A stretch of DNA of 64,000 nt. Origin: Anaeromyxobacter dehalogenans 2CP-C (GTDB lineage: Bacteria; Myxococcota; Myxococcia; Myxococcales; Anaeromyxobacteraceae). This document shows positions 42,355 to 50,127 of this stretch, in pieces (position 1 is the stretch's first letter; each line of letters starts with the position of its first letter). The DNA is taken from positions 3,570,001 to 3,634,000 of the forward strand of contig NC_007760.1 in assembly GCF_000013385.1 (NCBI RefSeq), in the 5' to 3' direction. Below the pieces are notes generated by a model that had not been told where the DNA came from, did not search any database, and saw only the letters and a list, made by a program, of their open reading frames with translations. The position numbers and the translations under genes are program-made.

Positions 42355-43979
42355 GAAGCCTCCCGCGCCCCGTCGCGCGCCAGCCGCCGCAGGCTCAGCT
42401 CCTCGAGGTCGAGCTCCTCCTCGACGCGCTGGAACGCCGCGTCTCCGATGGTGCCGTCCGACCGGAGCGCCAGGAGCCGCCCGCGCTCCGCCTCGACCGC
42501 CCGGCGCGCCACGGCCGCGCCGGCGCGCGGGTCCACGTCGCCGCCGGCCGGCGGCGCCTGCGGGGCCGCGCCGCCGCGCAGCTCCGCCTCGGCGCCCCGG
42601 AGCAACAGCTCGTACCGTCGCCGCAGCACGTCGGAGAGCGGATCGCCGGCGGCCCCGTCGGTCGCCGACAGGCCGGCGCGCAGCGTCTCGACCCTCGCGA
42701 GCCGGACCTCCCGATCGACCGAGCGGTCTCCTTCGAGGCGGAGCGCGCGCATGAGCGGCCGCAGCGTCATCCCCTGGAGGACGAGCGTCCCGAGCACCAC
42801 CGCGAACGCGGTGAACACGACCAGGTCGCGGTGCGGGAACGGCGGCGCGCCCCGGGCTCCGGTGGGCAGCGCGAGCGCGGCGGCGAGGGTGACGATGCCG
42901 CGCATCCCGCACCAGCCGACCACCGCGGCGCCGCGTGGCGAGAGCCCGATCGTGTCCGGCCGCGCCTTCGAGCCGTCCTCCGTGGGCCGGCAGCGCAGCC
43001 GGCTCACCGCGGCCGTCCCGGAGACCCAGGCGATGCGCGCGACCACGGCGGCGAGGCACACCGCCCCGGCCACGCCGGCGTACCGCAGGAGCGTGGGCGC
43101 GTCGATCCGGCCGAGGATGGCCTTCAGCTGGAAGCCGACCAGGATGAACGCGAGCACGTTCAGCACGAAGACGGCGAACCCCCAGACCGCGTACGAGGGG
43201 ATGCGGACGCGCGCGGCCATCTGGCCCGCCGCCCGCTGGGCGCTCGCCATCGCGAAGACGACGACCGTGAGGATGCCCGAGAGGTGGAGCCGCTCGGCGA
43301 CGATCCAGACCGCGAACGTCCCGCAGAACTGGACGACCACCGCGATGGGGACGTCCTCGATCCGCGCGATGAGCGGTGGGATCACGCGGGAGAGCCCGTA
43401 CCCGAGCGCCACGCTCCCCGCCGTCGAGGCCAGCAACGGCGGGAGGACCTCGACCGGCGAGAGCGCGCCTGCCAGCGCGGCCCCGACCGCGAGGCGGTAC
43501 ACGAGGAGCGCGCTCGCGTCGTTGAAGAGGCTCTCGCCCTCGAGGATGACCATGAGGCGGTGCGGTGGGCGGAGCTGCCCGAGCACCGCGGTCGCGGCCG
43601 CCGCGTCCGGGGGCGCCACGATCGCCCCGAGCGCCACCGCCACGGCCCACGGCATGCCCGGCACGAGCGCGCGGGCCACCACGGCGACGACCACGACCGT
43701 CAGGGCGACCGCGCCCACCGCGAGCCCGGCCACGGTGCGCCAGCTCGCCCGGAGGTCGCGCTGCGAGGCGTCGTAGGCCGCGTCGAGGAGCACCGGCGCG
43801 ACGAAGAGCGTGAGCGCGAGGTCCGGCTCGAGGACCAGGGTCGGCGTGCCCGGCACGAGCGCGAGCGCCGCGCCGGCGAGCGCCACCAGCGCCGGGTACG
43901 GGGTCCCGATCCGGCGCGAGAGCGCCGTGAGGGCCGCGCCGGCGAGCAGCAGCCCGATGATGATCTCGAACACGAGCAT
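42351..43979 (-). CDS. CPA1-family sodium/proton antiporter
   Basis: A 542-residue antiporter: twelve or so membrane segments, with the CPA1 core APPDAAAATAVLGQL and LEGESLFNDASALLVYRLAV (ND motif), and a later GWCGMRGIVTLAAALALP. A C-terminal soluble tail of about 130 residues follows (helical, charged). It should exchange Na+ or K+ for H+. It heads an operon with an ABC exporter, and is divergent from a LysR gene 204 bp away, with the 40-bp element between them. Confidence 0.92.
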   Translation of the reverse strand: MLVFEIIIGLLLAGAALTALSRRIGTPYPALVALAGAALALVPGTPTLVLEPDLALTLFVAPVLLDAAYDASQRDLRASWRTVAGLAVGAVALTVVVVAVVARALVPGMPWAVAVALGAIVAPPDAAAATAVLGQLRPPHRLMVILEGESLFNDASALLVYRLAVGAALAGALSPVEVLPPLLASTAGSVALGYGLSRVIPPLIARIEDVPIAVVVQFCGTFAVWIVAERLHLSGILTVVVFAMASAQRAAGQMAARVRIPSYAVWGFAVFVLNVLAFILVGFQLKAILGRIDAPTLLRYAGVAGAVCLAAVVARIAWVSGTAAVSRLRCRPTEDGSKARPDTIGLSPRGAAVVGWCGMRGIVTLAAALALPTGARGAPPFPHRDLVVFTAFAVVLGTLVLQGMTLRPLMRALRLEGDRSVDREVRLARVETLRAGLSATDGAAGDPLSDVLRRRYELLLRGAEAELRGGAAPQAPPAGGDVDPRAGAAVARRAVEAERGRLLALRSDGTIGDAAFQRVEEELDLEELSLRRLARDGAREAS

Positions 43980-44060
43980 GCGAGCGGGACGCCCCCTCCC
44001 GGCGAACCCGCCGCGGAGACGTCCTCGCCACCATTCTGTCGCGGGTCGCCCGCGCCGTGC

Positions 44061-44100
44061 CGTGAAGATTTCCCGAACGCCCCATGCGCGTTCCGGGCGC
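44061..44100 (+). promoter_or_regulatory. 40-bp shared promoter element, copy 2
   Basis: Starts 123 bp before the LysR ATG and matches the element upstream of the alcohol dehydrogenase. Here the inverted repeat is perfect: GAACGC-CCCATGC-GCGTTC (44075-44093). It also lies 81 bp from the divergent antiporter start codon. Confidence 0.6.
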
Positions 44101-44183
44101 GACTCCGTCCCCGGCGGCGGCCCGGGGGATCGTAGGATCGGGCCAGCCGCCGCACCCGCGCCGGCGGGGAGAGGACGCCCACC

Positions 44184-45101
44184 ATGGCCTTCACGCCGCT
44201 CAACGCGCTCAACTCGTTCATCGCGGTCGCGCGGCGCCGGAGCTTCGCCGCGGCGGCCCGGGACCTCGGCGTCTCCACCTCCGCGCTGAGCCAGTCGGTG
44301 CGGCAGCTCGAGGCGCGCCTCGGCGTCACGCTGCTCACGCGGACGTCGCGCACGGTGGCGCTCACCGACGCGGGCCAGCGCCTGCTCGAGAACGCCGGCG
44401 CGGCGGTGGACCAGGCGGTGGAGTCGCTGAAGACCGTGTCGGTCCGGCCCGGCGAGGTCACCGGCCGCGTGCGGCTCACCGTGCCCAGCACCGCGGTGAC
44501 GCCCGTCCTCGCCCGCCTGCTGCCCCGCTTCATCGAGCGGCATCCGCGCGTCGAGGTGGAGGTGCGGGTGGAGAACCGGTTCGTGAACATCGTCGCCGAG
44601 GGGCTCGACGCCGGGATCCGCCTCACCGAGGCCATCGAGCGGGACATGATCCAGGTGCGCCTGACCGAGCCCGGCCGCTTCGTCGTGGCCGGCGCGCCCT
44701 CGTACCTCGCGCGGCGCGGGACGCCGGAGCGGCCGCAGGACCTGCTCCAGCACGACTGCCTGTGCATCCGCTCGAGCACGCACGGCGGGCTCTACGCCTG
44801 GGAGCTCGAGCGCGGGAGGAAGTCCTGGCGCGTTCCCGTCCGGGGGACCGTGACCACGAACGACCCCGAGCTGATGCGCGCCCTGGCCGTGGCCGGCGTC
44901 GGCCTCCTCTACATGTTCGAGCCGGAGCTCCAGGACGACCTGCGCGGCGGGCGCCTCCGCCTGGTCCTCGAGCCGTACGCCGCGGCGGTGCCCGGCTTCT
45001 TCCTCTACTTCCCCAGCCGCGCCCAGGTGTCGCCCGCGCTCAGGGCGTTCGTGGACGTGGCGCGGGAGCTGGCGGGCAAGCCGAGGCAGCGGGCGGGCTG
45101 A
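44184..45101 (+). CDS. LysR-family transcriptional regulator (CrgA-like group)
   Basis: A 305-residue LysR regulator. The HTH covers about 5-62 (LNSFIAVARRRSFAAAARDL, then STSALSQSVRQLEARLGVTL). The effector domain has the GLDAGIRLTEAIERDMIQVR segment common in regulators of aldehyde/alcohol and quinone reductases. An upstream 40-bp element is shared with the alcohol dehydrogenase at 39384, so autoregulation plus control of that gene is likely. The divergent antiporter operon may be a third target. Confidence 0.92.
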   Translation: MAFTPLNALNSFIAVARRRSFAAAARDLGVSTSALSQSVRQLEARLGVTLLTRTSRTVALTDAGQRLLENAGAAVDQAVESLKTVSVRPGEVTGRVRLTVPSTAVTPVLARLLPRFIERHPRVEVEVRVENRFVNIVAEGLDAGIRLTEAIERDMIQVRLTEPGRFVVAGAPSYLARRGTPERPQDLLQHDCLCIRSSTHGGLYAWELERGRKSWRVPVRGTVTTNDPELMRALAVAGVGLLYMFEPELQDDLRGGRLRLVLEPYAAAVPGFFLYFPSRAQVSPALRAFVDVARELAGKPRQRAG

Positions 45102-45203
45102 GCCCCGCGAAGGAGGAGGCTCGCCTGAGTTGCCAGCCGTGGGCCGAGGCCGACTACGATCGGCGCGGCACGTGGCCCGCTCCACGGAGACCGCGAGGGA
45201 GAC

Positions 45204-46466
45204 ATGACGGACGCTCGAGGGTTGGATGGGCTGCTCGCCCCGCTCGACGGACTGCTGCCGGACCTGGAGAGGCTCTACACCGACCTCCACGCGCACCCGG
45301 AGCTCTCGATGCAGGAGACCCGGACCGCCGGGATCGCGGCGGAGCGGCTTCGCGCGGCGGGGTACGAGGTGACGACCGGGATCGGGAAGACCGGCGTGGT
45401 CGGCCTGCTCCGCAACGGCGACGGCCCCACCGTCATGCTGCGCGCCGACATGGACGCGCTGCCGGTGAAGGAGCTGACCGGGCTGCCCTATGCGAGCGAC
45501 GTCACGGCGACCGACGCGGAAGGCAGGGGGGTCCCGGTGATGCACGCCTGCGGCCACGACATGCACGTGGCGTGGCTGGCCGGCGCGGCGGCGCTGTTCG
45601 GCCGCGCGCGCGACGCCTGGCGGGGCACGCTGCTCGCCGTGTTCCAGCCGGCCGAGGAGATCGCCACCGGCGCCCAGGCGATGATCGACGACGGGCTGTT
45701 CTCGCGCTTCCCCAGGCCCGACGTCGTGCTCGGGCAGCACGTCATGGTCGGCGCAGCGGGCGTGCTGGGCTGGCGCGCCGGCGTCATGACCTCCGCCGGC
45801 GACAGCCTGCAGATCCGGCTGTTCGGGCGCGGGGCGCACGGCTCGATGCCCCAGGCCAGCATCGACCCGGTGGTGATGGCGGCGGCCACGGTGCTCCGCC
45901 TCCAGACGATCGTCTCCCGCGAGCTCGCGGCGAGCGAGGCGGCGGTCGTCACCGTGGGCGCGCTGCAGGCCGGCACGAAGGAGAACGTCATCCCCGACGA
46001 GGCGCTCATCAAGCTGAACGTCCGCACGTTCGACGAGGGCGTCCGCACGCGCGTGCTCGCCGCCATCGAGCGCATCGTGAAGGCCGAGGCGGCCGCGTCG
46101 GGGGCGCCGAAGCCGCCCGAGATCACGCCGCTCGACCGGTACGGGGCCGTCCGGAACGACGCGGAGGCGACCCGCCGCGTGGTCGAGCGGTTCCGCGGGA
46201 GCTTCCCGGCGGAGCGCGTGCAGGAGGTGGCGCCGACCTCCGCGAGCGAGGACTTCGGCTGCTTCGGCGCCCAGTGGCACGTGCCGTCCGTGTTCTGGTT
46301 CGTGGGCGGGACGGATCCCGAGACCTACCGGAAGGCCCAGGCGGCGGGCCGGATGGGAGAGCTCCCCACCAACCACAACCCGCGCTTCGCGCCGGTGGTC
46401 CACCCGACGCTGCGCACCGGCGTGGAGGCCGCGGTGTCGGCGGCGATGGGCTGGCTCGCGCCGTGA
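45204..46466 (+). CDS. M20-family amidohydrolase
   Basis: A 420-residue metallopeptidase-like hydrolase of the hippurate hydrolase/IAA-amino-acid hydrolase group. Metal ligands lie in MHACGHDMH, PAEE and near the C-terminal NHNPRFAP; the dimerisation domain begins at about FGRGAHGSMPQASIDPV. It cleaves an N-acyl amino acid; the substrate is unknown. The next gene overlaps its stop (GTGA). Confidence 0.92.
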   Translation: MTDARGLDGLLAPLDGLLPDLERLYTDLHAHPELSMQETRTAGIAAERLRAAGYEVTTGIGKTGVVGLLRNGDGPTVMLRADMDALPVKELTGLPYASDVTATDAEGRGVPVMHACGHDMHVAWLAGAAALFGRARDAWRGTLLAVFQPAEEIATGAQAMIDDGLFSRFPRPDVVLGQHVMVGAAGVLGWRAGVMTSAGDSLQIRLFGRGAHGSMPQASIDPVVMAAATVLRLQTIVSRELAASEAAVVTVGALQAGTKENVIPDEALIKLNVRTFDEGVRTRVLAAIERIVKAEAAASGAPKPPEITPLDRYGAVRNDAEATRRVVERFRGSFPAERVQEVAPTSASEDFGCFGAQWHVPSVFWFVGGTDPETYRKAQAAGRMGELPTNHNPRFAPVVHPTLRTGVEAAVSAAMGWLAP

Positions 46467-47101
46467 CCGTCACGCAGTTCACGGTGGACCTGGGCGTGCT
46501 CCCGGTGGCGCTCGACCTGGGCGGCACCTTCGTGTTCGCGCTCAGCGGCGCCGCGGCGGCCGTGAAGCACCGGCTCGACGTCTTCGGGGCGCTCGTGCTG
46601 TCCCTGGTGGCGGCGAGCTCGGGCGGGATCCTCCGCGACGTGCTCATCGGCGCCATCCCGCCCGCCGCGCTCGCCGACTGGCGGTACCTCGCGGTCTCGC
46701 TCCTCGCCGGCGCGGTCGTGCTCGCCGCGCACGCCACGGTGGACCGGCTCCGGAACCCGGTGCAGCTCTTCGACGCCGCCGGCCTCGCGCTGTTCGCGGT
46801 GGCCGGCACGCACAAGGCGCTCGTGTACCACCTCGGGCCGCTCCCGGCCGCGCTCCTCGGCACGCTGACCGGGATCGGCGGCGGCGTCGTGCGCGACCTG
46901 CTGGTGGCGGAGGTCCCCACGGTGCTCCGGGCGGAGGTCTACGCCGTGGCCGCGCTGGCCGGCGCGACGGTGGTGGTGGTCGGGAGCTGGCTCGGGATCC
47001 CGTCGCCCATCGCCACGACCGCCGGCGCGCTCCTCTGCTTCGGCCTCCGCTTCATGGCCCTGCGCCGCGGCTGGCGGCTGCCCGTCGCCGGCGCGCCGTA
47101 G
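46463..47101 (+). CDS. TRIC/YadS-family membrane protein (UPF0126)
   Basis: A 212-residue membrane protein with seven segments in two repeats, each having the family Gly motif: SSGGILRDVLIGAIPP and GIGGGVVRDLLVAEVPTVL. Prokaryotic TRIC proteins form trimeric cation channels; the YadS branch is sometimes linked to glycine transport. The GTG start overlaps the amidohydrolase stop by four bases, so export or import of the product of that enzyme is a possible link. Confidence 0.9.
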   Translation: MTVTQFTVDLGVLPVALDLGGTFVFALSGAAAAVKHRLDVFGALVLSLVAASSGGILRDVLIGAIPPAALADWRYLAVSLLAGAVVLAAHATVDRLRNPVQLFDAAGLALFAVAGTHKALVYHLGPLPAALLGTLTGIGGGVVRDLLVAEVPTVLRAEVYAVAALAGATVVVVGSWLGIPSPIATTAGALLCFGLRFMALRRGWRLPVAGAP

Positions 47102-47110
47102 TGCTTTCGC

Positions 47111-47138
47111 TTGATCGGCGCATTCCCCCGCTTATACG
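47111..47138 (+). promoter_or_regulatory. Candidate promoter of the CurA-like gene
   Basis: TTGATC (47111-47116), 16-bp spacer and TATACG (47133-47138). Start of transcription would be about 95 bp before ATG 47240. Confidence 0.4.
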
Positions 47139-47239
47139 CGGAGCCAACTTCCGGTCGTCGGGATGGCGGCGCGACGCTCTCGCCCTGCGCAAGGCCCTTC
47201 CTCGACGACGCCTCTCCGCCACGCCTCCTGGAGCACGTC

Positions 47240-48268
47240 ATGCCGCAGGCCCCCACGATCAACCGCCGCATCGTCCTCGCCGCCCGCCCGCGCGGCGCGC
47301 CCGTCCCGCGGGACTTCCGCCTCGAGGAGGCGCCGGTCCCGTCGCCGGCGGACGGCCAGGTGCTCCTTCGCACCCTGTACCTGTCGCTCGACCCGTACAT
47401 GCGCGGTCGCATGAGCGAGGCGCCCTCCTATGCGCCGCCGGCCGCGCTGGACGAGCCGATGGTCGGCGGCACCGTGAGCCGCGTGGTCGCCTCCAGGCAC
47501 CCGCGGCTTCGCGAGGGCGACCTGGTCCTGGGCACGTCGGGGTGGCAGGACTACGCGCTGTCGGACGGCCAGGATCTCGTGCCGCTCGCGGACACCGCGC
47601 ATCCTTCGTATGCGCTGGGCGTGCTCGGCATGCCCGGGTTCACCGCGTATCACGGCCTGCTGAACATCGGGCAGCCCAGGCCCGGCGAGACCGTGGTCGT
47701 CGCCGCCGCGAGCGGCGCGGTCGGCGCGGTGGTCGGCCAGCTCGCCAAGCTCCGTGGCGCTCGCGCGGTCGGCATCACCGGCGGCGCCGAGAAGTGCCGG
47801 TACGTGACCGAGGAGCTCGGCTTCGACGCCTGCCTCGACCGCCACGCCCCGCACCTGGCGGAGCGGCTGGCCGGCGCCTGCCCGGCCGGCATCGACGTGT
47901 ACTTCGAGAACGTCGGCGGCCCGGTGCTCGACGCCGTGCTGCCGCTCCTGAACGAGGGCGCGCGCGTGCCGGTGTGCGGGGGGATCGCGCACTACAACGA
48001 CGAGGCGCCGCCGCCCGGCCCGGACCGCCTGCCCATGCTCATGTCCCTCGTGCTCCGGAAGCGCCTCCGCGTCCAGGGCTTCATCATCCTGGACCACTAC
48101 GCGGACGGCCACGCGCCGTTCCTGCGCGACATGAGCGCCTGGGTCGCCGGCGGCCAGGTGAGGCTGCGCGAGGACGTCGTCGCCGGCCTGGAGAACGCGC
48201 CGGCTGCGCTCATCGGGCTGCTCGAAGGCAAGAACTTCGGGAAGGTGATCGTGCGCGTCGCGGAGTGA
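47240..48268 (+). CDS. NADP-dependent oxidoreductase (CurA/LTB4DH-like)
   Basis: A 342-residue medium-chain reductase without zinc: NRRIVLAARPRGAPVPRDFR at the start, LSLDPYMRGRMSE, Rossmann region AAASGAVGAVVGQLAKLRGA, and YFENVGGPVLDAVLP. These match the CurA/leukotriene-B4 dehydrogenase group, which reduces alpha,beta-unsaturated carbonyls with NADPH. ATG 47240 was chosen because the family starts here; an upstream frame runs to 47111. Confidence 0.92.
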   Translation: MPQAPTINRRIVLAARPRGAPVPRDFRLEEAPVPSPADGQVLLRTLYLSLDPYMRGRMSEAPSYAPPAALDEPMVGGTVSRVVASRHPRLREGDLVLGTSGWQDYALSDGQDLVPLADTAHPSYALGVLGMPGFTAYHGLLNIGQPRPGETVVVAAASGAVGAVVGQLAKLRGARAVGITGGAEKCRYVTEELGFDACLDRHAPHLAERLAGACPAGIDVYFENVGGPVLDAVLPLLNEGARVPVCGGIAHYNDEAPPPGPDRLPMLMSLVLRKRLRVQGFIILDHYADGHAPFLRDMSAWVAGGQVRLREDVVAGLENAPAALIGLLEGKNFGKVIVRVAE

Positions 48269-48284
48269 CGCCCGCCCGCGAGGC

Positions 48285-48506
48285 TCAGCCCTCCCGGACC
48301 GACCGTCCGAGCAGCTCCGCCTTGTCGATGGCCGCGCGCAGCGCCTCGGACGGCTCGCGCGTGCGGTCCCCGTCGCGCAGGAGCCGCTGTGCCTGGCTCA
48401 CCGCGCGCGCGAACTCGAGGTTCCCGAGCATGCGGTCCGGCTCGCCGGTGAGCCGCTCGGTGAGCTTCCGGAGCCGCGCCTTCATCTCGCCGAAGTTCTC
48501 GTTCAT
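48285..48506 (-). CDS. Small hypothetical protein, helical
   Basis: A 73-residue soluble protein predicted to be helical and charged (MKARLRKLTERLTGEPDRML, later AIDKAELLGRSV). Family not recognised. It is convergent with the CurA-like gene (16 bp apart) and has good codon bias. Confidence 0.55.
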   Translation of the reverse strand: MNENFGEMKARLRKLTERLTGEPDRMLGNLEFARAVSQAQRLLRDGDRTREPSEALRAAIDKAELLGRSVREG

Positions 48507-48618
48507 GTCTCTCTTGTAGGCTCGAAGCGGGTCGTGCGCCGCTCGTCGCCGCGGAACTGGCCCTTGCCGGGTAGGCGCGCGCCCGAGCGGCCGGCGCGCT
48601 CGAGCCCAGGAACGGCGA

Positions 48619-48642
48619 AGCCCGGCCTGTCGAGGCCGGGCT
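48619..48642 (-). terminator. Terminator of the cold-shock gene
   Basis: AGCCCGGCCT, loop GTCG, AGGCCGGGCT: a perfect 10-bp stem 38 bp beyond the csp stop on the minus strand. Confidence 0.7.
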
Positions 48643-48679
48643 CCGTCTCCGCTGCGAAGCGGATCAACAGGTCAGCAGA

Positions 48680-48883
48680 TCAGAGCGGGCGGACGTTGGC
48701 CGCCTGCAGGCCCTTCGGGCCCTTGGCGACGTCGAACTCGACCTTCTGGCCCTCGGCGACGCTCCGGAAGCCCTCGGCCTGGATGGCGGTGTGGTGGCAG
48801 AACACGTCCTCGCCGCCGCCGTCCTGGGTGATGAAGCCGAAGCCCTTCGCATCGTTGAACCACTTCACGGTACCGGTAGCCAT
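48680..48883 (-). CDS. cspA: Cold-shock protein (CspA family)
   Basis: A 67-residue single CSD protein with RNA-binding motifs KGFGFIT (RNP1) and DVFCHHTAI (RNP2), where the usual VFVHxS is VFCHHT. Such proteins are RNA chaperones. The long leader (about 75 bases) with a stable hairpin is typical of csp messages. No strong ribosome-binding site is visible before the ATG. Confidence 0.96.
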   Translation of the reverse strand: MATGTVKWFNDAKGFGFITQDGGGEDVFCHHTAIQAEGFRSVAEGQKVEFDVAKGPKGLQAANVRPL

Positions 48884-48908
48884 CTATGTCACGACACTTT
48901 CTCGTTCT

Positions 48909-48932
48909 CGAGCGGCGATGTGGCGCCGCTCG
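48909..48932 (-). promoter_or_regulatory. Stem-loop in the csp 5' leader
   Basis: CGAGCGGCG and CGCCGCTCG form a perfect 9-bp stem with a 6-base loop, 26 bases before the csp ATG. It is a candidate for temperature-dependent folding, as known for cspA leaders. Confidence 0.5.
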
Positions 48933-48963
48933 CGCCCTGCCCAGAGTGGGCCGGGGAGCGGAG

Positions 48964-48992
48964 TGTATAGCCTTAACTTTCTGTAAAGTCCA
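48964..48992 (-). promoter_or_regulatory. Candidate csp promoter
   Basis: On the minus strand: TGGACT (48992-48987), 17-bp spacer, TATACA (48969-48964). Predicted leader about 75 bases. Confidence 0.55.
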
Positions 48993-49134
48993 CCCGCGGC
49001 GCCGCGCGCGGTGAGTTGCCCCTTCGGAGGCGGCCGTGGCCGCGCGGCCGCGGTGAGCGCCGGCGGCTTCGCGCCTCGCGCTCCGATCGGGGCCGACGCG
49101 ATGAGATCCCGCCGGCCGCGCCGTCGAACGCCAC

Positions 49135-50100
49135 ATGATGACCCACCACGACGCGGTCGCCGCGCACCGTCACCGCGCCGGGGCGCGCACGGCAACCCAC
49201 GCCGGCGCCGTCCTCGCCACGATTTTCTGCGCCTGCGCGGCGACCGGCACCCCGCCCCCCTTCGCCCCCGAGAAGACCGCCATGACCGCCCCCGCACGCC
49301 CGCCCTCCTCCGGATACGCCGACGTGGACGGCCTTCGCCTCTACTACGAGATCCGCGGCGCCGGCGGCACGCCGCTGGTGGTGCTGCACGGCGGCCTGCA
49401 CAACACGGCGCTCGACGCGCCGGTCGCCGAGCGCCTCGCCGCGCACCGGCAGGTGATCTCGGTGGACCTGCAGGCCCACGGCCGCACCGCCGACGTGGAT
49501 CGCCCGCTGCGGTTCGAGCGGCTCGCCGACGACGTCGCCGCGCTGCTCGCCCACCTCCGGATCCCGCGCGCCGACGTCCTCGGCTATTCGTTCGGCGGCG
49601 GCGTCGCGCTCCGGACCGCGGTCCAGCACCCGGAGCGCGTTCGCCGGCTGGTGCTGGTCTCGGTGCCGTTCGCGGACACCGGGTGGTACCCCGAGGTGAA
49701 GGTGGGGTTCCAGCACCTCGGGCGCGCGCTCGCCGGGCCGATGCGACCGTCGCCCGCCTACCAGACGTACGCCGCCATCGCCCCGCAGCCCGAGCGCTTC
49801 CCGGACCTGCTCGACAAGATGGGCGAGCTCGGGACCCGGCCCTACGACTGGTCGGCGGAGCTCGCGCGCCTCGCCGCACCCACCCTGCTCGTCTTCGGCG
49901 ACGCCGACGCCGTCCGGCCCGAGCACGTCGTCCAGTTCTTCCAGCTGCTCGGCGGCGGCCACCGCGACGGCGGCCTCGACCGGAGCGGCGTGTCGAAGGC
50001 GCGGCTCGCGATCCTGCCCGGCCTCACCCACTACGAGGTGTTCGAGTCGCCGGCCATGACCGCGGCCGTCGAGCCGTTCCTCGCCGCGGAAGGCGGGTGA
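49135..50100 (+). CDS. Alpha/beta hydrolase
   Basis: A 321-residue protein from ATG 49135 (272 from ATG 49282, which has GAGAAG upstream). The hydrolase core starts at GYADVDGLRLYYEIRGAGG; oxyanion motif VLHGG, nucleophile elbow GYSFGG (Ser), acid DAD and the terminal His in GLTHYE. The N-terminal 49 residues look like a weak export signal (VLATIFCACAATG); relatives are often secreted, so the longer form is possible. Substrate unknown. Confidence 0.85.
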   Translation: MMTHHDAVAAHRHRAGARTATHAGAVLATIFCACAATGTPPPFAPEKTAMTAPARPPSSGYADVDGLRLYYEIRGAGGTPLVVLHGGLHNTALDAPVAERLAAHRQVISVDLQAHGRTADVDRPLRFERLADDVAALLAHLRIPRADVLGYSFGGGVALRTAVQHPERVRRLVLVSVPFADTGWYPEVKVGFQHLGRALAGPMRPSPAYQTYAAIAPQPERFPDLLDKMGELGTRPYDWSAELARLAAPTLLVFGDADAVRPEHVVQFFQLLGGGHRDGGLDRSGVSKARLAILPGLTHYEVFESPAMTAAVEPFLAAEGG

Positions 50101-50127
50101 CGACGCGCGCGCAGCCGCTCGGCGCGC

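Noticed and set aside
42351-46403. A 1350-residue minus-strand frame extending the antiporter upstream
   Set aside because: Only the last 542 residues match the antiporter; the rest is antisense to the LysR and M20 genes and has shadow-type composition.
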